Source of the DNA: Erodium maritimum
Lineage: Eukaryota > Streptophyta > Magnoliopsida > Geraniales > Geraniaceae
Assembly (NCBI GenBank): GCA_963921825.1
Contig: OY997595.1
Span: forward strand, 67,363,879 to 67,427,878
Direction of reading: 5' to 3'
Length of the DNA stretch: 64,000 nucleotides
In this document: positions 55,061 to 64,000 of the stretch, one piece after another
Layout of the letters: each line of letters starts with the position of its first letter
Numbering within the stretch: position 1 is the stretch's first letter
The notes under the pieces: model-generated
Seen by the model: only the letters and a program-made list of their open reading frames with translations
Database searches by the model: none
Told to the model about the DNA's origin: nothing
Translations under genes and position numbers: made by a program

Positions 55061-55219
55061 GCTTCATAATATTTATTGTGGTTGAATTAATACAAGTCTA
55101 AGATCCTAGTTATTATGGATTTTGTTCTCATTATTGAAGAATGGTATGGATACCAAGCCCTGAAATAAAAATAATATTGCATGAATAAAAGTATCGAATT
55201 CATAATTAACCCAACAAAG
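55061..55219. other. Remainder of LTR-element internal region
   Basis: Short AT-rich stretch next to the primer-binding site of the LTR at 55237. No frame is seen. Confidence 0.3.
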
Positions 55220-55978
55220 ACAGCTCTGATACCACTTGTTAGGATTTAGGTATTAAATAGACAAGAAACTCAATAACGATCTATAAACCCTAAATCATAC
55301 TTCTATAAAGCTTTGTTGAATTAAAATGAATACACAAGTAAATAACAGTGCAATTGTTACTTACTTGATGTCATTGATGAATGATGGTCGATAAACGATT
55401 AATCTTCAAGTTATAGTTTGGTCTTCCAATAATATAGACGCTCTCTAATTTAGTTATTCTCTCAGATGGGGGTGAAACAGAATAAAAGAAAACACGTCTA
55501 TTTATTGGGGATCATAACCACTTACAACCCAAAGTAGGTTTCAAAGTCTGTATAATTTTTATTCGGGCCCTCAACAACAAGTAAATAACAGGCAATTGTT
55601 ACTTACTTGATGCCATTGATGAATGATGAACGATAAATCTTCAAGTTGTAGTTTGATCTTCCAATAATATAGACGCTCTCTAATTTAATTATTCTCTCAG
55701 ATGGGAGTGAAACAGAATAAGAGAAAACACGTCTATTTATTAGGGACCATAACCACTTACAACCCCCAAAGTTTGTATAATTTGTTATTGGACCCTCAAC
55801 AACTAACAAATTATGAGTCAGGCATCTACACATTAAATACTATGACATTATATATAATACCTATGATACAATATTTTAAATTGGTCAATTCAATTTGTAT
55901 CAACCTTTATGATAACATGTACATTATACTACACATGTGCCCATTGTAGGATTTCAATCCAACATTTCAAACCTAACA
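55220..55978 (-). mobile_element. LTR with primer-binding site and internal 243-bp duplication
   Basis: An LTR-like unit at 55237-55978 (742 bp; on the - strand TGTTAGGTTTG...CCTAACA) is followed on the - strand by AGTGGTATCAGAGCT (55234-55220), the initiator-tRNA primer-binding site. Inside it, about 240 bp is duplicated in tandem (units from 55336 and 55579, 243-bp offset). No matching second LTR or coding region is seen, so the element is a fragment. Confidence 0.7.
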
Positions 55979-56579
55979 GAAGCATATCAGCTTCTGCTTA
56001 GATGATCTTTGCTTTTTCTTTATGATAACTTGTACTTTGCGGCAATCACGTTCTTCGTGATTCTGATCCTCAACGAGACGGGAGACACCTAGTCTTTCTC
56101 CACCTTCCGTTGTCCTCCTCTGCGACAACTTCATCATCCACATGACATTACATTCTTACTCTTAACTTGGCTTCATAATCTTATGGTTGCACAATCTTCT
56201 CAGTTTTTTGTTTTCGTGCACAACCCCCTGTTTTTGAGGTTTGAGGTTTAAACCTCAATAGTTACATTTGATTGGGAGAAAGTGTGTGAAAAAGACTAAA
56301 GATTATATTTAAAGTAGGTTAGAGTATGATTCATCTGTTTTCTTATTGATCTAACTCGGGGTCGACATATATGGGAAATGGGAGGAGGAGACAGTTTTGG
56401 GAGAGGTTGAGAACACTGTCTAGAGGCAACAAACCATGGTCTAGTTCTTATTAGGACTTTCAGTTTTTTTACAATTGACAAGCTTCAGACAACCATTTGT
56501 TTCAACTGTACTTGACTTCCGAGAAGAAGTAAAATGAATAGTCTTGATTAATGTTTAACAACATCTTTAATAGTGTGTT
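55979..56579. other. Intergenic DNA, nothing recognised
   Basis: No gene or bounded repeat recognised. Confidence 0.4.
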
Positions 56580-57848
56580 TTATACTTCTCAATAAAATTT
56601 ATTCTTTCCAAAAATCCTTTGTTTTCTCTCTAACCTAACCCTAATCCCTCTGTTGTTTTCGACGGTGGCCTCGTGGTTTCGGCCACTGAGGCTACTGTTG
56701 ACTCTCGCTTTTCCTTACTTTTTATACCTTCCTCTCCCCCTTTATCCGACCCCTTTCTCCCGACGTTGTTGCGAGTCTAGCATGTCATTCTCCTTGACGT
56801 CTCGTCCCTTAGATCTGGTCGTAGGTTTCGCTTCCCCTTATCCCTAGGTGGGGATGGTTACAAAACGGGGATCGTTGGAGAGGTTGTGGTTGTTGTCTCT
56901 TTGCGTTATAGCTTTTCTACCTTCTCGGCCTTGCGTTAGTGACATGTTCCCTCTGTCGGTGGTGTTTCTCTCCAAATCCAGTTGTGGGACGCGCTTCCTC
57001 ATTGATGCAGACAAGGATCTTTGTGGTTTTTTTCCTGTTCTTTCCGCTATGAAGGTAGACTGCTCACGTTTAGTGGACCTGCTTGTAGATTTGGCCATCG
57101 GAGGTCAGATCTATGTATCTTGTTATTTAGCTGTTCTTGGGTCCTTCCCTGCTTGTTCAAGCTCTCTACCGATGTGGTCTGGTCTCCCTCGGGCTTTTTC
57201 TTGGTGATGGCCGAATATGGGCTCTATCAAAGTGTTTAGAGGAATGACTGCATGTTTTGGTGGGGTTGTTAAGGTTTGTGGTAAGGTATCTCTTCTCTAC
57301 CTCTTTTTGGTTAAGCTTCTACCCTCTTTTTCCTTTCTACCTTTATCAATTTGGTCTTTTGTTCTTCTCGACCATGCTATTGGCTCGGGCTCTCCAGTTT
57401 TGGTGTTGGCCACCGGCGAGGATTTAGACATTCTTTGCATGTTTTGAAGCCAATCGATATAATAGACTGGTTTACGGGTTCTGGTGGGTAACCATCAGTT
57501 CAGTCTCCACCGCTGCGATGCTGTCTGTTGACATATGTTAGGGCTCCAGTCTCCCTCTTCAGGGTATTGTGGTCCTAATGAGATGGGACTAGATTTGTTC
57601 CATTTGAAGTTTTTGGTTGAGATTATTCAGGTTTGGCTCTTGAACAGTAGGATCCTAGTTTTGGTATATTTGTGCTTCATGGTGGTGAAATGCAGCTATA
57701 ATGACTTTTGTTTGTTTACTTTCTTAGTGCTTCATGGTTTAGAAATTTAGGTTTTGGACCTTTGGTTGAATGTTTTGTTGGTGTATGGATTTGTTTTGGT
57801 ATTTGTAAGTATATTCTCATCTATTCTTAGATCTTGTATGTATCACTC
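56580..57848 (+). other. Retroposon-like host sequence, left part
   Basis: GC-richer + strand block starting cctaaccctaatccctctgt, with many short chance frames and no recognised domain. It appears to continue after the nested insertion at 63031-63234, ending near gctgatcaatgaaaaataag. This would fit a non-coding or heavily decayed LINE-like retroposon. The join is inferred from the insertion boundaries. Confidence 0.3.
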
Positions 57849-58143
57849 TGTTATAGTCCTGAACTTCGATCGAGTCATGAGATTGTAGTTGTAGCATTCG
57901 TTGGAGAGAACGCAAGATCTCGATAGAAACCTTTTGGCTTTTGTTTTTTGTTTATAATTCTTCATATCCTTTTCATTAAATGGCCAGCTTATAAATAGCC
58001 TGAACTTCCTAACTAATACAAAGATCATGTAGCTTCCCGTGATCACAACACTTACCCATAACTAATAAATAACTATCCATGATCACAATAATTAAGAAAT
58101 AATTGCTAAGTAAATAATAATGTTAATGCAATTGGAAAACTAA

Positions 58144-58761
58144 TTATAGTAAATATATCGGACTCCTAACATTACCCCGTACTTCAAAATGGTGCTTGAC
58201 CGCAAGCACCAAATTATAATGGTGCAAAAAGATGTTTTTAACTGGAGGGGGCTTGGGCTCTGGTCGTGAAAGCTTGGAAACAAGAGGTTGCTGAATTTGG
58301 TTGGCCATTTCTTGCTGCCACGCCTCGATGACTGCCATGTCCTCCTTGTACATGTGAATGACCTCTTTCAACTATTCCAGGAAAGACTTCATTTTCGTCA
58401 TAACTCTAGTTCCCCCAATCAGCACTTCTTTTGTTTTGACATTGTTCCGGTCAAGGGGACTCGATGGCGGGAGCTTGGTCAGCTTTTTCTCTGTTTCTTG
58501 GTCTTGCTCCACATTTAAAGATGAAACTGAACCATATTTTACCATCTCTTGTTTTGAGGTAGCCACCTTAGCCAGATGTAACGATTGTATTAGTTTTTCA
58601 ATTTGGTCCTCCATCCTCTTCTGCCTTACATTTGAGGCCACCTTGTCTGCCTTCAAAAGGCTAAGGAGCTTGTTGTACCTTTCTTCTGCTGCAATCTGAT
58701 CATTCTTGTACTGCTCCAAAAACTCAGTAAATTGTTCCTGGAAAGATTTGGTTGTTGCCAT
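58144..58761 (-). pseudogene. Coiled-coil ORF of the small LTR element
   Basis: ATG at 58761-58759 (MATTKSFQEQFTEFLEQYKN...). The first part has 129 codons to a TAG at 58374-58372; the same frame continues into KEVIHMYKEDMAVIEAWQQE and ends beyond the polypurine tract. Composition is charged and helical (Glu/Lys/Gln-rich), suggesting a coiled coil. No zinc knuckle, protease, integrase or RT is seen. It may be a reduced gag-like protein; the single TAG is either decay or readthrough, and the sequence cannot decide. Confidence 0.6.
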
Positions 58762-59115
58762 GACTTCAAGCTCTAATACCACTGTTATAGTCACGAACTT
58801 GGATCGAGTCATGAGATTTTTGTTGCAACATTCGTTGGAGAGAACGCAAGACCTTATATAGTTATATAACATTCGTTTGAGAGAACGCAGGATCTAGATA
58901 GAAACCTTTTGACTTTTGTTTTTTGTTTATAATTCTTCATATCCTTTTCATTAAATGACCAGCTTATAAATAGGCTGAATTTCGTAACTAATACAAAGAT
59001 CATGTAGCTTCCCGTGATCACAACACTTCAATTAACTACCCATAACTAATAAATAACTACCCATGATCACAATAATTAAGAAACTATTAATAACTACCTG
59101 TAATGACATAAAAAA

Positions 59116-59617
59116 GAAGCGCTCTCCCTGGAACCCTAGGGTTTCCTCCCACAACCCTCAGGGGTGCAATTTACCACCGCCGATCATCCCTTGGTCGATG
59201 TGGTCTCCGGTCTCCGCTGATCCTCATCATCTCGCTGCGGTGTCATCTCCTCAACGCAACGACGTCAAGCAACCGTTCGCAGGGTCGTACCAGCTCCATC
59301 GCCGATCTCTTTATGTGTCACATTCGTCGATCCCCGTGGTTCGGCTTTCTCCAACAACGTCGATCACCTCCCGTGAGCACGCCGTCGCCCTGGCCTACGA
59401 CCAACCAGGCATCGCCGATCACCTCCCATCCGCACGCAGCCGTTCATGCCTACAGTCAACCAGGCTCTCTGGCTACTCAGATAGGGCCGACTGCTCCTCA
59501 ACCGCCGCTCTCTCCTCAACCAACCCTGTCTCTTCCGAAATCAGCCATGACACCTGACCGCTTTCCCTGGTCGTCTCCGCTCCTGCGATCGGTCAAGCCC
59601 CTACGATCGATCAAGTC
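59116..59617 (+). mobile_element. Insertion in the right LTR, left part (unrecognised retroposon)
   Basis: Begins with ctctccctggaaccctaggg, a leader-like sequence, then a Pro/Ser-rich open frame (59063-59557) with no known domain. It is interrupted by a solo LTR at 59623 and continues at 62413. It may be the 5' part of a LINE-like element. Confidence 0.4.
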
Positions 59618-60179
59618 CTGGGTGTCACGCCCCAAATCCGGTTTTTGACCGAATTCGAGACGTGACTAAAGATTTACAGTAAAACAAGAGAAATAAAGGT
59701 AGATAAAGCTCCAAAAAATATATATATATATAAGCTTCCGAAAGTGAAGAGTCACAGCTCAATTAGTAAAATACAAAGTCCAACATAAAATAAAAGATGT
59801 ACGTCTCTAAACCTAGCTAAACCCTCAGCAGCTCCCAAGCTCCGAGAGTCCGGCTAGTACTGTTCCTGCTCAACACCTGAAATACCACACAACAGGAGGG
59901 GTGAGCTTACGCTCAGTAAGAAAAGTAAAAGGACTCCAACACACCTTTTAACCTCACGGTAAATCAGTAATTAGGGTAAACTAGGAAGAAGATCCAACAA
60001 GTTGTCTCTAGGCACAACCCTTACCAGCCCAACCACACAGTATAAAACTTCTTGTAATACACAGAGACATATCTGAGAGAAAGGCACACAGCAGAACACA
60101 CATAGAGTCCATAGGACGGCACACAGCAAACAACGGGGAAGGGTCCGGACGAAACGCACACAGATGTCGTCAACTCCAT

Positions 60180-60503
60180 CGATTTGCACACAGCTGATTA
60201 TATCGCACTGGAACACACAGCGTCAGTCACGACATCTTCCTCCTCACACAGACGAAGGGCGCTACTCTCGTATGTACTGGAACTCCCTCGATTTGCACAC
60301 AGCTGATCATATCGCACTGGAACACACAGCGTCAGTCACGACATCTTCCTCCTCACATAGATGAAGGGCTCTACTCAACGTAAATAAGAAACCGATTTGC
60401 ACACAACCGCTTATATCGCACTGGAACACACAACGTCAGTCACGACATCTTCCTCCTCACACAGATGAAGGGCGCTACTCTCATATGTAACTGGAACTCC
60501 ATC
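60180..60503. repeat. About 108-bp tandem repeat, 3 units, inside the solo LTR
   Basis: Units start at 60180, 60289 and 60393 (109 and 104 bp). Shared parts are gatttgcacacagctgatta, atcgcactggaacacac and cacgacatcttcctcctcac. Confidence 0.9.
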
Positions 60504-61019
60504 GATCAATCCCATCCCGGATTATGAGTCATCTAAACACGCCATCCTTGGTCTCGATATGATTATTCATCCGGCTACGCCGTCTCTTAAACACACATAG
60601 GGTTTCGCACACAGCACACTCACTGATGGTCTCGGTATGCCAGCCGAACCATCTTAGCATACACCCGGTCTATCACTCACCCGGTCATCACAAACAAGGG
60701 TTCACATAGTCACACATGGCACACTTGCCCACACAAACACATCATGCAACATCAGTGATAATTCTATTTGACATTTACACAACGGTTATAATATTATTTA
60801 GGTTCTCATACATCGATTATAACGTTACTTAGACTCCCACACAACGAGTAGACACACAGCACGCAATTTTAGGACCTAGACATGTCCCGTCTATCAGCAT
60901 AGCAATTTCTCATAAAGTACAAGCAAGTCAAACGGATATCAACATGTTCGTTCCAAGTATTATCAAGACTCGTTCAATTAAGCTAATAACATAACAGTTT
61001 TACCTATGTGTCACTAAGA

Positions 61020-61097
61020 CGTTCCGGTTATTAACAACCCTAGTCATGCATACTAGTTCGTTCCGGTTATTAATAACCCTAGTCATGCATACTAGTT
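61020..61097. repeat. 39-bp tandem repeat x2 inside the solo LTR
   Basis: 61020-61058 and 61059-61097, starting cgttccggttattaa and ending catgcatactagtt, with one difference (aacaaccc/aataaccc). Confidence 0.9.
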
Positions 61098-61351
61098 TAC
61101 CAGTTCCTAATTAAGGAAGGGTCGATACTTTCCCTACCTCAAGATGGTGACAAGGCGGCGTCTTCTAGCTGCGAACGACCGGGCCAACACCGTCTTCAAG
61201 GCGAAGTCCCCGAAATCCAAATCTGGGTTTAACAGTTTAAAAGCCTCAATCAGATCTCGAGTTCAAGGTTCTCGGAAGGTCAAAACGTCTTTAAGATAAC
61301 CAGATTTTAGTCCAAATAATTAAATAATTATTAAATTGATTAATAAATTCT

Positions 61352-61560
61352 GCCGACCCGGATCCGGCCCAACCCAAGTCCAGACCCGGTCCAAACCCGG
61401 ATCCAGACCCGGACCCAAACCCAGACCCGGACCAACCCGTGTCCGACCAAGACCCGGTCTAGACCCGAATCCGGACCCGAGACCCGGAGTCAGACCGGGC
61501 CAAGGCCCGAACCAAATCCGGGCCCGAGGCCCAAATCCAGTTCAAGCTCGCGGCCCAGCT
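61352..61560. repeat. Degenerate gacccg minisatellite in the solo LTR
   Basis: Repeated GACCCG/GGACCC/CCAAACCC hexamer-like units. Read as protein it gives a Pro/Arg/Gly-rich pattern, but this is a nucleotide repeat rather than a conserved coding region. Confidence 0.75.
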
Positions 61561-62412
61561 AAGCTCCAGGCCCGAGCCAAGGCTCATTCTGGTCCAGTCG
61601 GAGTGGGGAACGACGGTGGTCGGGCTAGGGTTCCGGCGGGTCCGGCGGCGACTCCAGCGGCGGTTCTGACGACGGCGATGACACCAAAAGCTCGGGAACT
61701 CGAAGATGAAGATGATGGGGCGAGGCCGAACCCTCCCGGCCAGATCTGACGGCCAACACGTTCGCCGGCGACGTGAGTCACAGATCTAGAACTCGGAGAG
61801 CTCCGGCGACGCCTTTTGACCTTGCCCGAGCCCAGGGCTCTCGATTCTCAGCGAGAAGGAAGGGGGAAGAGGTAGCTCTGGTGAGGTACGACTCACCTGT
61901 TGAAGGCTCTGCCTGAATCAGGCACGGTGGTGCTCGATTTCGCCGGTAAGGGTTTCGGTTCGAGGGTGAGTGGAGAGGGGAACGCGATTTCTGGTGGGGT
62001 TTCGACGGGAGGGAAGTGGAGAGAGGGAGAGAAAGGGGGAGAAGATAAGCAGGACAGGTGCGAAGCTGGTCGGAGGAGTGAGGACAGTGGACGACGACGG
62101 TGGGCGGCGACGGTGGAAGGTCTCTGGTTCGCGAAGGAGACGTGCGAAGGAGACGTCTCGAATTGCGTGCGTGCAACTGAGAGGAAAGGGGCGGCGTGAA
62201 GCGTTTTTGTGCGTAGGGTTTGGGTCAGCGTGGGCTTGGGCTGCATTTCGTGCGGTTTGGGCCCAGTTCGCGTCTGACCGGCCCAAGCCAGCCCAGACCC
62301 CTACCCTTCCTTCTTTTTTTTTCTTTTCCAAACAACTTGTTGCAAAAACAAACCCTCAAGTTTCAGTTTGCAACTCACAACCGTTTTAAAACGAAGTGGG
62401 TTTTACACTGGG

Positions 62413-62965
62413 CATCTAGCTTGCGTCAACGACGGGGCACAGCTCGTCGCCATCACCCTAGGCGACGGGATCGTCCTCGGGACACCGGAATATTGCAACA
62501 CAAGGGTCATGACATATTTCATGCCGTTGTTCTGGTCTGAGGTCCACAGACGGAGGCGTCTCAACCTCCTTCAGAAGAATGAGAAGACCCGACGGGGGTG
62601 GGAGGGTCCGTCTATGGACTATACCTACAGACCCGGGACTACGGGTGTTGGTGAGTCTCGGGAAAGCCGCAATCAGAGCACTATTTCCAGCTTTTTTTAA
62701 TGTTGCTTATTACCTGTTTTTAGTTCGATTAGTTCTTTGGTTTTGTTGGTTTAGACATGTCTTTTCATGTTTTGTTGAAATGTCGGTAATGGGATGTCCT
62801 GAGGTATTGTCTACGATGTCAAGTAGACTAGTTTTATGGGTCCATGAGCGCTAGGCTTGCTACGGTCGGCCCGGACATATATCTGGAACTCAGGGCGGTT
62901 ACGCTCTACCATGCATGGTTTCTTTTTTGTATTAATGTACTTCACCGGTTACCCGTTTTTTTTTT
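62413..62965 (+). mobile_element. Insertion in the right LTR, right part
   Basis: Continues 59116-59617 after the solo LTR. It has a Trp/Arg-rich open frame (62368-62700) without a known domain and a 3' part (ctaggcttgctacggtcggc ... cggttacccg plus T10). The 3' end resembles in style that of the retroposon at 24068-24774 (cccgttgtcgcctgttt plus A run), which hints at related families, although here the run is T. Confidence 0.4.
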
Positions 62966-63030
62966 AAAATAATGTTAATGCACTTAGATAATTAATAACA
63001 ATAAATATATCGGACTCCTAAGTCCTAACA

Positions 63031-63234
63031 CTCTTTGTTGGGTTCTGAGTTGTGGCTTGTTTGGATTGAATTGCATGGGTTGTAATCTTGTGGTGATTTT
63101 TCTTTCTTGCTCTTGCAATTGGTTGCGTCCAGTTTTGAATTTCTAGGCTCTATAGTTTGACCTATTCTTGTACTCCTCTCTTATGAGGGAAGATGTTTCA
63201 ATTTAAGTATGCATTGCTGATCAATGAAAAATAA
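63031..63234 (+). other. Retroposon-like host sequence, right part
   Basis: Proposed continuation of 56580-57848. Non-coding, ending in gatcaatgaaaaataaggg. Confidence 0.3.
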
Positions 63235-63470
63235 GGGACGAATAAGGATTTCACTGTCCGGATGAAAGCCCAACGACTATAAGGGCTTGGTCAACTTGAT
63301 CTGTTACTATTGTGTGAGTTTCTACTAACTCAATTTTATTGTTTCTCTCTCAAATATAGACTAAACTAGTTGTATCATAGATACTTGTATCTTGTTATAA
63401 CTAGTGAAAAAAAATATATGAGTGTGATATCACATGTAAACAAGAATTGGAATTACGTAGATCATGAGAA
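63235..63470. other. LTR-like fragment
   Basis: Text such as gtgtgagtttctactaactc, caattttattgtttctctct and gatacttgtatcttgt is typical of plant copia LTR ends, but no partner or primer-binding site is seen. Confidence 0.3.
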
Positions 63471-63739
63471 CTAAATGTAATATTTTAATACCTCCCACAC
63501 CTTAAATATGAAATGGCAAACCAAGAATATTTGAAGAACCAACATACAGTCAGAGGGATACAATGATATTAGATTGTTTTTAAACCAAAAACAGGACACA
63601 AAAGGGGTGAAATATTGATTTCTGTGACACTGCTTTGCTAAAAACAAAATCAAATCAAAACCTAAAACAACATTTTCCATGACAGCCATTAACACACTAA
63701 GCTCTTGCTCCTGTTTTTGTGTTGTCTTTAGTCCCTTCC

Positions 63740-63794
63740 TCACACACCAGCTGATGTTCCGAGTCTTTCCCTTAAAATCTTCACACCCATATAC
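63740..63794 (-). CDS. Possible terminal exon of a gene beyond the window
   Basis: On the - strand an acceptor-like tttgtag ends at 63795. The following frame, read as (G)TAT ATG GGT..., encodes YMGVKILRERLGTSAGV and stops with TGA at 63742-63740. The segment is short but protein-like. Upstream exons would lie right of 64000 or in 63800-64000, where I see none. The product is not recognised. An alternative frame (63743-63471) is longer but looks like 3'UTR. Confidence 0.25.
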
Positions 63795-63800
63795 CTACAA

Positions 63801-64000
63801 AGCACGACAATATTCGTAACGAATAAACACGTCAATTTGTTTCGACTAACAAAATTCTTTCTTCACAACAAAATATATTCGGATGTTAGAGTCGTCTCGA
63901 TCTTTAAGCCATTTAAACAATTGTTTAAGGTCCCAACCCAGAAAAGGTCCCTAAAAAATCAATTTTAATTTATTTAATTTATTACCAACTAATATTAAGG
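63801..64000. other. AT-rich window end
   Basis: No gene seen. This stretch could be the intron upstream of the possible exon at 63740-63794. Confidence 0.3.

Larger units (their letters stand above)
59618..62412. mobile_element. 2.8-kb solo LTR (Ty3/gypsy-like) with CTGGG TSD
   Basis: The body is 59623-62407 (2785 bp), from TGTCACGCCCCAAATCC to ...GGGTTTTACA, flanked by CTGGG at 59618-59622 and 62408-62412. The TGTCACGCCCC start is common in large plant gypsy LTRs. No internal domain, primer-binding site or second LTR is present, so it is a solo LTR left by recombination. It contains three internal repeats listed separately. Open frames inside it, such as 61336-61749 (Pro/Arg/Gly-rich) and the antisense frames around 61778-62331, come from base composition. 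Confidence 0.88.
57849..63030 (-). mobile_element. Small non-autonomous LTR retrotransposon, right LTR split
   Basis: Left LTR 57849-58171 (323 bp); right LTR 58783-about 59115 plus about 62965-63030, interrupted by a 3.85-kb insertion. Both start tgttatagtc and end cggactcctaa...aaca. On the - strand the primer-binding site TGGTATTAGAGC follows the right LTR (about 58781-58770), and a purine tract (gtacggggtaa) precedes the left LTR. The internal region is only 611 bp and holds one ORF. A 5-bp duplication is not certain (cactc/ctctt). It resembles compact TR-GAG/TRIM-like elements that depend on others' enzymes. Confidence 0.8.

Noticed and set aside
59971..60216. Cys/Val-rich - strand frame near the solo LTR repeats
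   Set aside because: It overlaps the about 108-bp tandem repeats and shows no membrane-protein or domain pattern beyond composition.
61336..62389. Pro/Arg/Gly-rich frames on both strands of the solo LTR
   Set aside because: They follow from the gacccg repeat and high GC content; no domain or splice structure supports a gene.

Overview
The window is nuclear DNA of a flowering plant, most likely a eudicot. The evidence is AT-rich intergenic DNA, GT-AG introns in the genes, plant-specific families (an INDETERMINATE-domain zinc finger, an NDR1/HIN1-like protein) and dense plant transposable elements (copia and gypsy-type LTR elements, LINEs, a TRIM family, Tourist- and hAT-type MITEs). I see no tRNA, rRNA, organelle DNA or CRISPR array.

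Five host genes can be supported. (1) + strand 5026-12040: a 12-exon gene for a 352-residue PhnP-like metallo-beta-lactamase-fold hydrolase with a likely organelle-targeting N-terminus. (2) + strand 19989-22249: a 3-exon IDD-family C2H2 zinc-finger transcription factor of the MAGPIE/JACKDAW/NUTCRACKER type, 551 residues. (3) - strand 31166-31366: a small Ala-rich conserved plant protein of 66 residues, probably with an upstream 5'UTR exon near 33.5-33.7 kb. (4) + strand 34656-36782: MED9, a Mediator middle-module subunit, 5 exons, 160 residues. Genes 3 and 4 are divergent and share a promoter region that holds a hAT-type MITE. (5) - strand 39851-40612: an intronless NDR1/HIN1-like protein close to NHL13, 253 residues. 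A possible last exon of a sixth gene lies at 63740-63794 on the - strand.

Layout: 1-4.3 kb is degraded repeat DNA with a LINE 3' remnant; 4.3-12 kb is the hydrolase gene, whose introns carry at least ten small transposons; 12-19 kb is MITEs, a truncated LINE, a second TRIM copy and a duplicated block upstream of the IDD gene; 19.4-22.3 kb is the IDD gene; 22.3-30.8 kb is mostly non-genic with one well-bounded retroposon (11-bp TSD) and one Tourist MITE; 30.8-40.7 kb is the most gene-dense stretch (genes 3-5); 41-52 kb is a three-level nest (an old + strand copia element, split by a - strand copia element with perfect 5-bp TSD, itself split by a 2.3-kb PIF/Harbinger-type element with two Myb/SANT-like ORFs and no transposase); 52-56.5 kb is AT-rich with an LTR; 56.5-63.2 kb is another nest (a small non-autonomous LTR element whose right LTR is split by an insertion that itself holds a 2.8-kb solo LTR).

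The host genes have no evident shared pathway. The most notable features are the PIF-type element and its decay pattern, intron 1 of the IDD gene (built from degenerate copies of its own exon 2 boundary), and the clustering of palindromic MITEs and SINE-like repeats in introns.
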